From Megaleporinus macrocephalus (Eukaryota; Chordata; Actinopteri; Characiformes; Anostomidae), in NCBI GenBank assembly GCA_021613375.1, contig CM038728.1, forward strand, positions 30,849,575-30,913,574: a DNA stretch of 64,000 nt. The letters run 5' to 3'. Shown here piece by piece: positions 1 to 44,723 of this stretch. A model generated the notes under the pieces. It was not told where the DNA came from and did not search any database. It saw nothing but the letters and a program-made list of their open reading frames with translations. Numbering within the stretch: position 1 is the first letter of the stretch; each line of letters starts with the position of its first letter. The translations under genes were made by a program, and so were the position numbers.

Positions 1-353
1 GAAACTCCAACAAATCCAATCTGATATGAGAAACCAACCTGGACACACAGTCCTCCCAAAAGATCTGATCTGAGAAACAAATCTGATTTGCCAGCAGTCT
101 GAACACTGCCGTACAAGAACAGTATTAGCAACAGAGCAAACCCACATCTTCCACATATAAACTATAGACCAGCATCTCCATATGACTTACTAACAACATC
201 AGAGCGTCTGAGTATTAACGTCTAGTCAGAACAGGATTTATGAAGAGAAGCACTATTAGCAGTATCTGAATGTAAACGTCTAGCATTGTCTGATAATCTT
301 GGTTAACTATTACTTGGTTATGAGTGTTAAATGCCAGTAAACTACCATCCAAT
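1..353. other. Unassigned sequence with degenerate minisatellite remnants
   Basis: Nothing gene-like. From about 200 to 345 there are diverged copies of the unit that forms the large array after exon 1: tctgagtatta, ctattagcagtatctga and ttggttatgag recur here in the same order. So the older repeat extended upstream of exon 1. Confidence 0.5.
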
Positions 354-2600
354 GGGTCTATCTAAGTATCTGAGTATAAAATACCAGCAATATCTAAGTA
401 TCTGAGTATAAAATACCAGCAATATCTAAGTTTCTCAGTATAAAATACCAGCAATATCTAAGTATCTCAGTATAAAATACCAGCAATATCTAAGTATCTG
501 TGTATAAAATACCAGCAATATCTAAGTATCTGAGTATAAAATACCAGCAATATCTAAGTATCTCAGTATAAAATACCAGCAATATCTAAGTATCTCAGTA
601 TAAAATACCAGCAATATCTAAGTTTCTCAGTATAAAATACCAGCAATATCTAAGTATCTCAGTATAAAATACCAGCAATATCTAAGTTTCTCAGTATAAA
701 ATACCAGCAATATCTAAGTATCTGAGTATAAAATACCAGCAATATCTAAGTATCTCAGTATAAAATACCAGCAATATCTAAGTATCTGAGTATAAAATAC
801 CAGCAATATCTAAGTTTCTCAGTATAAAATACCAGCAATATCTAAGTATCTCAGTATAAAATACCAGCAATATCTAAGTATCTGTGTATAAAATACCAGC
901 AATATCTAAGTATCTGAGTATACAATACCAGCAATATCTAAGTATCTCAGTATAAAATACCAGCAATATCTAAGTATCTGTGTATAAAATACCACCAATA
1001 TCTAAGTATCTCAGTATAAAATACCAGCAATATCTAAGTATCTGAGTATAAAATACCAGCAATATCTAAGTATCTGAGTATAAAATACCAGCAATATCTA
1101 AGTATCTGAGTATAAAATACCAGCAATATCTAAGTCTCTCAGTATAAAATACCAGCAATATCTAAGTATCTCAGTATAAAATACCAGCAATATCTAAGTA
1201 TCTCAGTATAAAATACCAGCAATATCTAAGTATCTGTATTAAATACCAGCAATATCTAAGTATCTCAGTATAAAATACCAGCAATATCTAAGTATCTGTA
1301 TTAAATACCAGCAATATCTAAGTATCTCAGTATAAAATACCAGCAATATCTAAGTATCTCAGTATAAAATACCAGCAATATCTAAGTATCTCAGTATAAA
1401 ATACCAGCAATATCTAAGTTTCTCAGTATAAAATACCAGCAATATCTAAGTATCTCAGTATAAAATACCAGCAATATCTAAGTATCTCAGTATAAAATAC
1501 CAGCAGTATCTAAGTATCTGAGTATAAAATACCAGCAATATCTAAGTATCTCAGTATAAAATACCAGCAGTATCTAAGTATCTGAGTATAAAATACCAGC
1601 AGTATCTAAGTATCTGAGTATAAAATACCAGCAATATCTAAGTATCTCAGTATAAAATACCAGCAATATCTAAGTATCTCAGTATAAAATACCAGCAATA
1701 TCTAAGTATCTCAGTATAAAATACCAGCAATATCTAAGTTTCTCAGTATAAAATACCAGCAATATCTAAGTATCTCAGTATAAAATACCAGCAATATCTA
1801 AGTATCTCAGTATAAAATACCAGCAGTATCTAAGTATCTGAGTATAAAATACCAGCAATATCTAAGTATCTCAGTATAAAATACCAGCAATATCTAAGTA
1901 TCTCAGTATAAAATACCAGCAATATCTAAGTATCTGAGTATAAAATACCAGCAATATCTAAGTATCTGTATTAAATACCAGCAATATCGAAGTATCTGAT
2001 TATAAAATACCAGCAATATCTAAGTATCTGAGTATAAAATACCAGCAATATCTAAGTATCTGAGTATAAAATACCAGCAATATCTAAGTATCTGTATTAA
2101 ATACCAGCAATATCGAAGTATCTGATTATAAAATACCAGCAATATCTAAGTATCTGAGTATAAAATACCAGCAATATCTAAGTATCTGAGTATAAAATAC
2201 CAGCAATATCTAAGTATCTGTATTAAATACCAGCAATATCTAAGTATCTGATTATAAAATACCAGCAATATCTAAGTATCTGAGTATAAAATACCAGCAA
2301 TATCTAAGTATCTGTGTATAAAATACCAGCAATATCTAAGTATCTGAGTATAAAATACCAGCAATATCTAAGTATCTGAGTATAAAATACCAGCAATATC
2401 TAAGTATCTGAGTATAAAATACCAGCAATATCTAAGTCTCTCAGTATAAAATACCAGCAATATCTAAGTATCTCAGTATAAAATACCAGCAATATCTAAG
2501 TATCTGAGTATAAAATACCAGCAATATCTAAGTATCTGAGTATAAAATACCAGCAATATCTAAGTATCTCAGTATAAAATACCAGCAATATCTAAGTATA
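354..2600. repeat. Minisatellite, 32-bp unit, about 70 copies
   Basis: Near-identical tandem units with core tctaagtatctgagtataaa, followed by ataccagcaata. Variants are mainly a G/C change (ctgag or ctcag), tttc for tatc, and a shorter form reading ctgtattaaa. The array ends about 210 bp before the slc22a31 start codon. Confidence 0.97.
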
Positions 2601-2671
2601 AACTACTGAAAACATATCTGAGTATAAACTACTGACTATATCTATCTATCTAAACCATTCTAGCCCACGAA

Positions 2672-2812
2672 GCGCAGGAGGGCGGGGCCTGTAGCGTCCT
2701 CATACTCGTGGACTAAACTTCTAGCCAATGGTGGCGCAGGGGGCGGGGCTTTAGCGCTGTAGTACAGCGCAGCGCTCGTGAGTAGGAGGTGAGACGCGCT
2801 GTGTGACTGAGT
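2672..2812 (+). promoter_or_regulatory. TATA-less promoter of slc22a31 (CCAAT box and two GC boxes)
   Basis: Two GC boxes (gggcgggg at 2680-2687 and 2741-2748) and a CCAAT box (2725-2729) lie within 135 bp of the start codon in GC-rich sequence. The two GC boxes sit in a partly repeated segment: gcgcag before the box and tagcg after it occur both times, about 60 bp apart. The motifs are seen directly; promoter function and transcription start are inferred. Confidence 0.6.
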
Positions 2813-35024
<32,212 letters not shown>

Positions 35025-35475
35025 CAGCGGTGGACGGTTGAGGTGACTGACTTCTGTTCTGTGGTAGAAGTTTGGATTTAGACATTTGAACCGTGAGTTT
35101 GGAGGAGGACTGTAAACGGGAGGTCTGTTGATGCTACGACAGGTTTGGAGGGGAACGAAGAGGCGATCACGTCAGACTCCACTTACATGACCCTCACCTT
35201 GTTGCCTAACTGTCCCTCATTCACCTCTGATGAGTCATCTCAGTGAGGATGTTCATGAGGACCCCAGCTACGGTCATTCCTCTGCCTCCTTATTGCGAGA
35301 ACGAGTGAAGAGCCTCTTTGTTCCATTCTTTTTTTGGCTGGAATCATTTACAGCCCCTCAAGTGTGCATTCCTTTGTTAAGCTGTTTACTGACTCACTCT
35401 TCACTGACCAATCCAGTGACTCCAGTCTTATACTCGGTTTGGTGGTCTCTCGAATGTAAACACACACTCTGGTAA

Positions 35476-36278
35476 AGCTCAAACTGCAACAACCACACAG
35501 CATCCCAACCTCCGCAACCCCAGCCTCCCCAACACAGCCTCTGCAACCACAGCCTCCGCAACCCCAGCCTCTCCAACCCCATCCTCCACAACCCCATCCT
35601 CCACAACCCCAACCTCTACAACCCCAGCCTTCCCAATCCCAGCCTCCGTAACCCCAGCCTCCGCAACCCCAGCCACCTCAACCTCCGCAACCCCAGACTT
35701 CCCAACCCCAGCCTCCGCAACCCCAACCTCCACAACCCCAGCCTTCCCAATCCCAGCCTCTGTAACCCCAGCCTCCGCAACCCCAGCCACCTCAACCTCC
35801 GCAACCCCAGACTTCCCAACCCCAGCCTCCGCAACCGCAGCCTCCCGGACCCCAGCTTCTCCAACCCCAGCCTCTCCAACCCCAGCCTCTCCAACCCCAG
35901 TCTCTCCAACTCCAGCCTCTGCAACCCCAGCATCCCAACCCCAGCCTCTCCAACCCCAGCCACCTCAACCTCCGCAACCCCAGCCTCCCCAACACAGCCT
36001 CTGCAACCCCAGTCTCCGCAACCCCAGACACCGCAACCCCAGACACCGCAACCCCAGACACCGCAACCCCAGACACCGCAACCACAGCCTCCGCACCACA
36101 GCCTCCACACCACAGCCTCCTCAACCCCAGTCTCCAACCACAGCGTTTAACCCCAGCCTCCCCGACCCCAGCCTCCGCACCACAGCCTCCGCACCACAGC
36201 CTCCGCAACCCCAGCCTCCGCACCACAGCCTCCGCACCACAGCCTCCGCAACCCCAGTCTCCGCAACCACAGCCTCCC
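35476..36278. repeat. Minisatellite, 15-bp unit, about 50 copies
   Basis: C-rich unit aaccccagcctccgc with variants (cacctcaacctcc, cttcccaat, cagacaccgc). Higher-order blocks recur: 35620-35690 and 35740-35815 are near-identical. The unit is a multiple of three, so the minus strand is open in all frames (repeat LGLRRLGLRRL or similar). Confidence 0.93.
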
Positions 36279-36369
36279 TAAAAGAAGAAGTAAAAGAGAA
36301 ATACCGGAGTTGACTTTTACTCTTCTTCCTGCTGGGACTAACTTCCATAGATATTTAAGCATGATGGTG

Positions 36370-36545
36370 CATGTTGGAGGCTGCGTTGGCCGCTGCGTTG
36401 GCCGGCTGCGTTGGAGACTGGGTTGGAGACTGCGTTGGAGACTGGGTTGGAGACTGGGTTGGAGATTGTTTGCTGCCATGTAGGTGGCTGTGTTGGCCAG
36501 CTGTGTCGGAGACTGTGTTGATCACTGGCTCTGTTGGAGACTTGG
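36370..36545. repeat. Short tandem repeat, gttggagactg units
   Basis: About 15 units of tgcgttggagactgggttgg type with variants. Its complement is rich in caacccagtctccaac, resembling the neighbouring 15-bp array. Confidence 0.8.
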
Positions 36546-37430
36546 TTAGTTATTTGAGCTTTACAGTGTGTGTTACACAGTTCTGCTCCCTCTGTATGTG
36601 AAGAGGTCACGGTGTGACGTCATACGTGACCCTCAGTGTTTTGTCTCCTAAACGTCTCTGTGTCTCTGTTTTGTGCTGTTTGAATGGTTTCGGTAATGTA
36701 AGCATTAAGATCACTTGAGAACTGGTCCCTCTCCACTTAGCCCGTCTGTCTCATGGCTCTCATTAAGTCTGTCTTGTGACCAGTTGTTCTTATCAGGGCT
36801 TTTATTTAGTCTCACTGACTCGTTTCTAAGAACAGTGCACTGATACCTCTTTATGTACAGCATCCATAAAATACACGATGAAGGGGTTCAGGGGTTGAGA
36901 TGTGAACAAAGTCATTCGATGTGAAATCGTTTATTGTAGAGAAACTTAGACTGATTTTTTTTTTTTTTTTGATGGTAACCAGGGGTCACTGTGTCCGTAA
37001 TGTAAATATATCCATTTTATTTGCTGTCCAGCTCCTCTGTGTTTATATGATTTACCATTTACAGTCATTGAAGTCTTTAGACATCCAGTCAACATCACTG
37101 TGGACAATTCCGGCTCAGTAAATGTCTCACTGCTTACATATTAACCGCCAAACATTTGAAATTCCTCTGGATTTGATTTGATTTTGTTTGTTTTTTCTCC
37201 CAGCCATTAAGTTCATAAGCTATTTTAGATATACAAGGCTTTGTTTCAGTGATGATAGTGATGATATATGGTATTATTCTGTTTGCTGTGAAGCTGTAAC
37301 TGATGGGATTCAGTGTAACCTCTAGAGAACAATGTGAATACATGTGTGTGTATATACTCTAGTATCCCATTAGTATGCTGTTATCATAGATGTGGTCACT
37401 GTTGGCTCTAAACCCTAAAATTCAGTCGTT
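36546..37430. other. Unassigned sequence with a diverged dispersed-repeat piece
   Basis: 36905-37120 has cgtttattgtagagaaactt and ggtaaccaggggtcactgtg, a diverged copy of the family at 38560-38770. The rest is unrecognised. Confidence 0.45.
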
Positions 37431-37800
37431 GTCATGTAAACAAAGTCATGCAGAGTGTTTTGGTGTTAAATGAGTGAATGTACAGAAGCTTAATGATACA
37501 GATGTTCTTTACAGTGGTGCTGAGGATGAGAACCAGGGGTCGCCATGTCTACAACACCATCATAGATGTTTTATTTACTATTTGTTTTATTAACTATTTG
37601 TTTGGAGCTTCTAGAGGTGGATGTCTGGTTCCATTTACCACCACTCTGAATAGTTCAAACTCTGTAACGTTCTCTAGAGCTGAGAATTTCACACCAGACC
37701 ACTCTGAACGACTTTGTTTACATCAAAACCATTTTATCATGTAGAATTTTGGAAGTTTGTTGGAGTTCCCCTATGGTTGTTGGTGTACAGCATGTGTTCT
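37430..37800. mobile_element. Dispersed-repeat copy (gtggatgtctggttccattt family)
   Basis: Contains aaacaaagtcatgcagagtg, ggtgctgaggatgagaacca, ggtggatgtctggttccatt and the end tggagttcccctatgg. The open frame at 37478-37744 is repeat-derived. Confidence 0.6.
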
Positions 37801-37918
37801 GGTTTGTCTCCTCCTTCATTCTCTTTCCTAAATGTGAAGCTAACTGTTCTTACTATTCCAGAGTTGTGACTAAACTAATCTTGTGGAAACTGCATGCATG
37901 GTTTTATATTTTATTTGA

Positions 37919-38102
37919 TGTATGTATGTATGTATGTATGTATGTATGTATGTATGTATGTATGTATGTATGTATGTATGTATGTATGTATGTATGTATG
38001 TATGTATGTATGTATGTATGTATGTATGTATGTATGTATGTATGTATGTATGTATGTATGTATGTATGTATGTATGTATGTATGTATGTATGTATGTATG
38101 TG
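37919..38102. repeat. (TATG)n microsatellite, about 46 copies
   Basis: Perfect tetranucleotide array. It gives open frames on both strands (Tyr-Val-Cys-Met and Thr-Tyr-Ile-His repeats). Confidence 0.98.
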
Positions 38103-38566
38103 TACATAAATACAATAAAATTTCTATTTGTTTGAAAGAAGCTACTGTGCAGATGTCTCACTGATGGGATTAATTTAATTGAAAATAATGTAATAAATAC
38201 TTGTTTAATGTTGTGACTGTGTGTCATTAAAGTTCTTCTCATATTAATACGTATATGTTGATTATATACTGTGTTGTTGGGGTTCTTTTACGCCCTCTTT
38301 TATATTCCGTGCTTAAAGTGGGTGTGGCTTAAGCCAGAAATGAGTTTGATGTGACCAATCAGCAGTATATATTTTGGACCATCATTCTTATTGGATCATG
38401 GACACCCAGATTCACTAGGTATTAAACTGAAATACTAATTGTGGCTGAGTGATCGGAGCATAGGCTCCAGCAGATGGCGCCATAACGCAGGTTTCCTGGT
38501 TCTAGTCCTCACTAATGGAAATTTCACCCAACTTTCCCCCACCACACATTCTTAGTAGGGTCTCCT

Positions 38567-38775
38567 TAAAGGGCAACGCCACCAGTTTTTCAAATTTTCT
38601 GCATAATTAAATGTTTCAGATGTAAACAGAGTCATTCACAGTGGTTTGGTGTGAAACACTCTGTTGTAGAGAAACTTAGTCAGTCAGAACTGTTCACAGT
38701 GGTGGTGAATGGAACCAGACGTCCACCTCTAAAAGCTTTCTCACAGAAAGGGATTAGAGTAAACGGTTATGAATG
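38567..38775. mobile_element. TTAA-type dispersed element fragment
   Basis: Left end is ttaaagggcaacgccaccag, then aaacagagtcattcacagtg, ggtgtgaaacactctgttgt, gaatggaaccagacgtccac and ctaaaagctttctcacagaa. The left end matches 60174-60190 (ttaaagggcaactccaccgg), so the family terminus is probably AGGGCAACKCCACC next to TTAA. Confidence 0.6.
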
Positions 38776-39215
38776 CACTGTTTAATGCCTGAGATGTTGC
38801 TTAACATTAGTTTTGAGCAGATTTTGGCCTCAAGATGTGTTTATTACACATCCAAGATCAAAAAGGGGCATAAAAGCTAACTGCTCAGCCAGAACTTTTT
38901 TATTTGGAGTTTCCACCATTTCACCGACATATATCTCCATTTTTGTCTATTTATTTATTTATTTATTTATTTGATTTACATAATTCCAATACAACAGCTA
39001 CCCCTTATATTATGTGAATATTTAATGATGAATAGACCAATAGAAATGCTCCATTGACATTGAAAGTAAAAACTTTTTTGTCCAGTTACCATTTTGGAGA
39101 TACACATGTTGGTTTACTCATCACCACCACCATAAAGAAATCTGTAACTTTCTCTATAGTGAGCCATTTTACACCAGACCACTCGGAATAACGTTACTAT
39201 AGAGGACAAAAAATG
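38776..39215. other. Unassigned, includes (ATTT)n and diverged repeat pieces
   Basis: (ATTT)n at 38948-38974 and family fragments at 39020-39210 (gaatagaccaatagaaatgc; accagaccactcggaa). Confidence 0.45.
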
Positions 39216-39448
39216 ACACAAATATAAATAAATAAATAATTAAATACACAAATATATCAAAAATAAATAAATCCACAGACACACATTTATTTATTTCCAT
39301 ATTTCTACATTTATTTATTTATTTATTTATTTATTTGGATTTATTATGTGCAAAGTATGTAAATAAATAAATGTAGAAATACAGAAATAAATGTAGATAT
39401 AAATAAATAAATGTAGAAATAAATACATATCTATATAAATATAGATAT
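39215..39448. repeat. AAAT/ATTT-rich low-complexity tract
   Basis: Repeated aaataaataaat and atttatttattt blocks with gtagaaata interruptions. The ATTT blocks at 39308-39335 and AAAT blocks at 39360-39425 are inverted and self-complementary. Similar sequence continues after the SINE at 39755-39786. Confidence 0.9.
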
Positions 39449-39745
39449 GTCGTGGCCTGAAGGATAGGGATCCGGTCTTGTGACCGGAAGGTTGCCGGTT
39501 CGATCCCCGGGATCCCCCAGGCCACAACTGAGGTGCCCTTGAGCAAGGCACCTAACCCCAACTGCTCCCCGGGCGCCGTGGATAGGGCTGCCCACCGCTC
39601 CGGGCACGTGTGCTCACTGCCCCCTAGTGTGCATGTTCACTAGTGTGTGTGTGTATATGTGGGTGTTTCACTGCACGGATGGGTTAAATGCGGAGGTCAA
39701 ATTCCGCTGTGTGCAAAATCACATGTGGCTAATTTGAGTGTCTAA
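39449..39745 (+). mobile_element. tRNA-derived SINE, near complete
   Basis: The head has a perfect RNA polymerase III B box (ggttcgatccc at 39498-39508) and an A-box-like tggcctgaaggata at 39453-39466, with gatccggtcttgtgaccgga between. The body has cccttgagcaaggcacctaa, actgctccccgggcgc and gatgggttaaatgcggaggt. These segments are known to me from a very common fish SINE. It sits between (ATTT)n tracts. Confidence 0.85.
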
Positions 39746-39869
39746 ATTCTTATTTTTATTTATTTCTACATTTATTTATTTATTTATCATATGTTGTTCT
39801 CCATATGTTACACCTCAATAAAGGAATTAGACAAAAATTGACTATTTAAGGTCAAAATAAGGCTAATTA

Positions 39870-40150
39870 AGGATTTGGTGATTATTACTTAGTTCCGATT
39901 ATTACTTATATCCTCACTATCCAAAGAAAAACAAGTATCTTTAAAATGGCAGCTTTACAGGAGAGAACAAAAACACTCTTAACTTTCAGTGTAAGTCAAT
40001 GGAACTGGAATGCTTTCAAAGCCAACTTGGAGCATTTCTATTGGTCTGTTCATCATGAAATTTCCATACAATGTAAACGACTGCTGCTGTGTTCAAACGT
40101 TGTAGAAAAAAAACAATAAAGATTATAAGATTTTTGTTTTTGGGCAGTGA
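39870..40150. mobile_element. Diverged copy of the short inverted-repeat element (see 43431-43683)
   Basis: Contains tatcctcactatccaaagaa, tttacaggagagaacaaaaa, aatggaactggaatg, ttggagcatttctattggtc and the inverted end gggcagtgatgata. Ends are diverged. Confidence 0.6.
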
Positions 40151-40429
40151 TGATACACTGAGGCCACTTGTGACCATGTAGCCTGAGTATGTTAATGCAT
40201 GCCTGCGTTGAGTAATAGAATACTAACCGTGCCACCTTAAATGGGGAATTCATTCATAATAACTTTGTTGAAAAGTAAAAATGAAAGACCACCACGTCTC
40301 TTTTGGGGGTCCACCGTGTAATGTTAAGATCCCTCCATGAGCCAGAGCACTTTGTTCAGTGTAAAGTCTGTAAAGTTGTTTAAACAGGATGAACTTTTAC
40401 ACAATAGTCTATAAAGTTGAGACTTTTCA

Positions 40430-40860
40430 GTGTTCGTGTGGCTGCAGGGCTTCATCCCAGTCAAGCAGATTCCCCTGTTTAATCAGGTGGTCTCAGGGGG
40501 TGGGCTCATGCTTGGTGGGAAACCTGCAGCCACACTGAGTCTTTGTGGATAAGACTGATGAGCCCTGCTGTAGAGCAACAGAGCATGGATGTGAACTTGT
40601 GTTCAAATGTCTCCCTCTAGTGGACAGATCAGTGTAAAGCAGCCTGTTGGTGTCTGTGGACAGGTTCTGGGCTGTATGAAGATAGTATATAACATTTGAC
40701 TAAACATGTAGGTTTTTAGTCTGGACATTGAGGCTGTGTCTGCATCCCAAACACTGACTGGAAGGTTTATTCCAAAGCTGAGGGGGGTGGGCTCTGTATG
40801 AAAAGGCTCCACCCCCTAACAGTGAGCCAGCATGTTGCAGCCTAAGTGGAAATTAAAGGA
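40430..40860. mobile_element. Dispersed repeat pieces (gtgggaaacctgcagccaca)
   Basis: 40440-40570 holds gctgcagggcttcatccca and gtgggaaacctgcagccaca, partly self-complementary. I know this combination from fish intergenic repeats, but not its class. 40600-40860 may be a separate repeat. Confidence 0.45.
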
Positions 40861-42230
40861 ATCATCCAAGATCAGGTAGCTTCTTACATTTTGGCCTGGA
40901 GCTTCAGTGGAACTGTGAAGGAGCTGAACATTGCATGATGCCCACCACCACCCCCCACCCTTTTTGGCTTTAGGTGTTCCAGCTCATGCATGTAGGCATG
41001 GCAGGTGTTTGTGAAAGTGATAAAACAAGCTAAGATGTTTGTTTAGGCTTTGCAGGGCTCTGAATACATTCGTGTGGATTATATTCCACGTTCTGGGATC
41101 TCAGTAAGATTTCCCGTCTCCTACACGATCCTCAATCCAGGGTGGAAAAGCACTTGATGCCACAACATACGCTGAACGATCATACAGGCCCAAATATAGT
41201 CAGAACAGCTCCAGTCTGAGAATCCGAGACCACTCAGGGGTCAGTAGCGAGGGTAGTAAGTAGTTCCACTGACCCAGTTTCATGTACTTAGTGTGAAAAT
41301 GTTGATGGACGTGTAAATTCATACAAATTTTAAAGGAGAAGTTTAGAATTTAGAGCTACTTACCACTTGTGTTTGCAGTGAAACATATACACACACTACT
41401 GAACACACACACTACTGAACACACACACACTACTGAACACACACAAGATGACAGCATATACTAGACCTCTGACCCAACACCCGCAGCCGCGGCGGTGTCT
41501 GGATGTAGTATCAGAGTCCTCAGCCCTGTTTAGGTAACGTGTGCTCAAACACAGCCCGTCCTGGAGAGGCAGCAGGAGGTGGAGGTCTCTGCAGGCCCAT
41601 CTGCTTCTACACCACCCAACAGCAGGAGTCTGGCTTCAGCGCTACTCACCACTTCACACTACTTCATTATTCATCCTGTTTAAACACTACTACCACATAT
41701 GCTGTGTTTGTACTTCTGTGTTCTGTCCTTTTATTGTATTTATCATTGAGGTCTGGAGGAAATGACAGGTATGCATCATCACAGTTGTAGTTACTGTACC
41801 AGAACTGTAAGGATACAGTAATATCACTTCTACTGTACGGACACTGTCATTTTACAGTAAACTTACTGTACAGTTCACACAACCTGTTTCCCTGAACGCT
41901 GAGTTCTTGGATAAACAATTCCTGGAACAGTCCCGGCATCAAATACCATAACATTAAAACCAAATATGCAAGATTTTGTGAAAGGAATTCAAATTTAATA
42001 TGTAGGCAAAATTTAAATGTATAATTTTGTATAACACAGATTATGTAATACACAGATTATATAATAACCATGAATTAAAGAGAGTGATGTATATGAGAGG
42101 TGGAGTCAGTGGGCTGTTACTATAGCTGCTGTATCTGTACAGCACATAGTAAACATACTGTAACCTGAACTGCAATTATTATTATTATTATTACTATATT
42201 GTATAGTATTGTGATACTATATATCCATAC
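40861..42230. other. Unassigned sequence
   Basis: No gene or clear element. A short tandem run cactactgaacacacaca lies at 41392-41445, and (ATT)n at 42176-42193. Confidence 0.4.
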
Positions 42231-42231
42231 T

Positions 42232-42757
42232 ATAACATCCAGTATTTTTCAAGATATCAACTCCGTTCCAACTCCAGATTGTCCAGGTCTGATTGTGTGA
42301 TTTGGGCTTGTATACAGATTTTGATTGGATGCACGGATTCTGGATAGGAGCAGAATTTCCCTAATTTTTTTCCCCATAGAGAATGAATAGGATAGAAAAG
42401 TGCACGCCAGTCTACTGAACTTCTGCTCGACCCACAGACACTGTTTCACATACACTGACTCAGGACGGACCCCCGACCACGATTGTACTGTTGGTTTGAC
42501 ACGCACTCGTCTGTTTGTCTTTTTTTCCATCCCTCTTTTTTCGCCATAGAGTCCCATTCATTTTTGGCTGAACCCAAACCTCATGGTTTTACTTAACCTA
42601 CAGCCTCCAAACTGCCTCTACTCACTCAGATCAGATCCCCAAACACATTGACCCACACTCCTCTGCTTGTCGTTTGTTCATCCCTCGTTCCTCACACTGC
42701 TTAAGCTGTGCAACCCTCCTGCGTTTCCTTCAGAAGATACGCTTTTCTAGTTATACC
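42232..42757. mobile_element. Dispersed repeat, copy of 22180-23335 without expansion
   Basis: Same order of blocks as at 22 kb: caactccagattgtc, ttgattggatgcacggattc, cccatagagaatgaatagga, catagagtcccattcatttt, ctgcttaagctgtgcaaccc and gcttttctagtta. A single copy of the segment that is repeated at 22.7 kb. Confidence 0.75.
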
Positions 42758-43430
42758 TAGTCGTACTGTTTATCTGTCTGGTGGAGCTGCTGGGCGGAGA
42801 GCTCCTCTAGTGATTAAGGACAGTCTTTCTCTCTCTTTCTCAAGACCCCTCTAACTTCATCCTCTCTTCTCTCCTTCTTTCTTATTATCAGTGATAATCT
42901 GTCACATTACACTGACGGTGAAACCTCTGCAGCCATCAAGAGCTTCATCTTTCAGGTTCTGCTGCTGAGATCAGATTAATTACAGTCTGATTCTGCCAGT
43001 TAATCTCCTCTCTCTCCTCAGGGAGTCTGAGGGTCTCCTTCATCTCTTCAACTCTCACTGATACTGCTCTGGTTCTACACCGTAAACCACAGCATTACAA
43101 TCTTTAAAACTTGAAATACATACAGGAAACTTTAACTATATTAAAAAAAAAATTCAATGATGTCCTGGAAACTTTCAATATAGCCTGAACACGTCAACTA
43201 TAGCCTAAAACATCCAACCGTACACTAAATACTCCAAATACATCCTGGACATTTCCAGAACATGCTAAAAAATTACAAATACAAACTGGAGTTAAATTGT
43301 TTTATTTATTTATTTTATTTATTTTTTTGGGGCCGGCCACCAACCCCCCTCTTTGGAGGACTGTTTACACTTTATTTTTATTTATAATGAATTATTAATG
43401 AAAGAGGATATGGACACACATATACATACA
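42758..43430. other. Unassigned sequence
   Basis: Low-complexity ttattta blocks at 43300-43390; otherwise nothing recognised. Confidence 0.4.
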
Positions 43431-43683
43431 TATCGTCGCTGTCCAATGGAAAACAGGTATCTCCAAAATTGCAACTTTACAGGAGAGACCAAAAACTTAC
43501 TTAACTTTTAATGTAAGTCAATGGAACCAGAATTTTTTGTCCATGCTATTTTGGAGCACTTCTATTGGTCCATTCATCATGAAATTTTCACACAATGTAA
43601 ATGACTATTGGCGTGTTCAAATGATGTAGAAAACTCAAAATCGTGAAAAATCGAGATACGTTTTTCATTGGACAGCGACGATA
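43431..43683. mobile_element. MITE with terminal inverted repeats
   Basis: Left end tatcgtcgctgtccaatgga and right end tttcattggacagcgacgata are inverted copies. The interior has ggagagaccaaaaacttact and agcacttctattggtccatt. Only about 250 bp and non-coding. Diverged relatives lie at 12590, 39870, 46200 and 58426. Confidence 0.8.
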
Positions 43684-43734
43684 TACAAATCAATATGAAG
43701 AAGATGAGAAAAAACAAACAAATAAACAAACAAA

Positions 43735-43807
43735 CTAACTAATAAGCCAACAAGGGGGGAGGACAAGAAAAAGAAGATAACAAAACAAAAACACAAATAC
43801 ATAGGAA

Positions 43808-43871
<64 letters not shown>

Positions 43872-44700
43872 TACGTATAGAGGTGTTATTTGTTGTTATG
43901 TATAGAGTGGTGTTGAGTTTGGTACTGGATCTCAGTATACCCGTGTTTATAGTGGAGTTGGTTTGGCCGGATGGTTGTAGGAGGTTAATAATTGGTGTCC
44001 AGATTAAACTGTACTCTGGGATTTTATTTGTAATGGAAGCAGATATTCTTTTCATAGATATGTGATCTATTAATAGGTTTTTTCAGTGATTGACAGTGAT
44101 GATGTTTTCCGATTTCTAGTTCATGAGGATAGTTTTCTTGGCGATGGTGAGGGCTATGAGTAGAGCCGTTGTGGTTTCTTTTCTTACACTGGGTGTTGAT
44201 GTGGCTCCTAGGAGACATAATTCTGGAGATATGGGTACGGATATTTAAGCATGTTGCTAATATACTGATCATTTCTTGCCAGAGGTGTTGTATGAGGTGT
44301 TGTATGGATGTGCAATGCCACATGGTGTGGATATAGTTATCTGTGGTGTTCTGGGTGCAGTGTGAACAGATTTCAGAGCTGGCGATCTTTCGTCCACTGT
44401 AGTGAATTCTATGGATGACTTAGTTTTGTATCAGCTGTAGATCAGAGTTTGTGATGGTGTGGAGATTATTCTGGCATATCTATATCCAGAAATCAGTACT
44501 GGGAGTAATGGACAAGTCTTCTTGAGGTTATCCCTTTGGACAGGCTGGATGGTGCAAAGGGCTGCTGATGTCGGTTCGCTGCTTGACTTGAACACTGCTG
44601 GGTTACAGTGCAGTGTGGGGGAGAACCAGAGCAGCACCTCGCGCCCTGGGGAGAAGATAAGCTGTCTTTGGAAATACTGTTAATTCAGGCCTCACTGTGG
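43735..44700 (-). pseudogene. L1/Tx1-like LINE, ORF2 C-terminal remnant
   Basis: Minus-strand frames, with several shifts, read LQLIQ then SSIEFTTV-like sequence, HTMWHCTSIQHLIQHLWQEM, AKKTIL-MNW-like sequence and MKRISASITNKIPEYSLIW followed by TPIINLL. From memory this order (LQLIQ, LWHC near a zinc-knuckle-like C-x2-C, WQE, AKKTIL, MEKISA, WTPFI) is the C-terminus of L1-group ORF2. Frameshifts and stops make it inactive. A (TG)n tract at 43811-43870 interrupts the 3' end. Confidence 0.65.
43811..43870. repeat. (TG)n microsatellite
   Basis: About 30 TG dinucleotides. Confidence 0.98.
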
Positions 44701-44723
44701 TAGCTTATAAGATAAGACCTTAA

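Larger units (their letters stand above)
35025..38195 (+). other. Downstream region of slc22a31, possible long 3' UTR
   Basis: The first close matches to a polyadenylation signal after the stop are aataaa at 38113 (tacaataaaattt) and 38189 (gtaataaatac). If one of these is used, the 3' UTR would hold a 15-bp minisatellite and a (TATG)n tract. No earlier AATAAA was noticed. The true 3' end is not determined. Confidence 0.3.

Noticed and set aside
354..2600. Possible CRISPR-like regular repeats
   Set aside because: Units are directly adjacent without unique spacers, and the genome is eukaryotic; an ordinary minisatellite.
35479..36479. Several long minus-strand frames rich in Gly, Leu and Arg
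   Set aside because: Translations of a 15-bp repeat open in all frames.
39449..39530. Possible functional tRNA gene
   Set aside because: B box is perfect, but the fold is incomplete and the sequence continues into a SINE body also seen in part at 53996.
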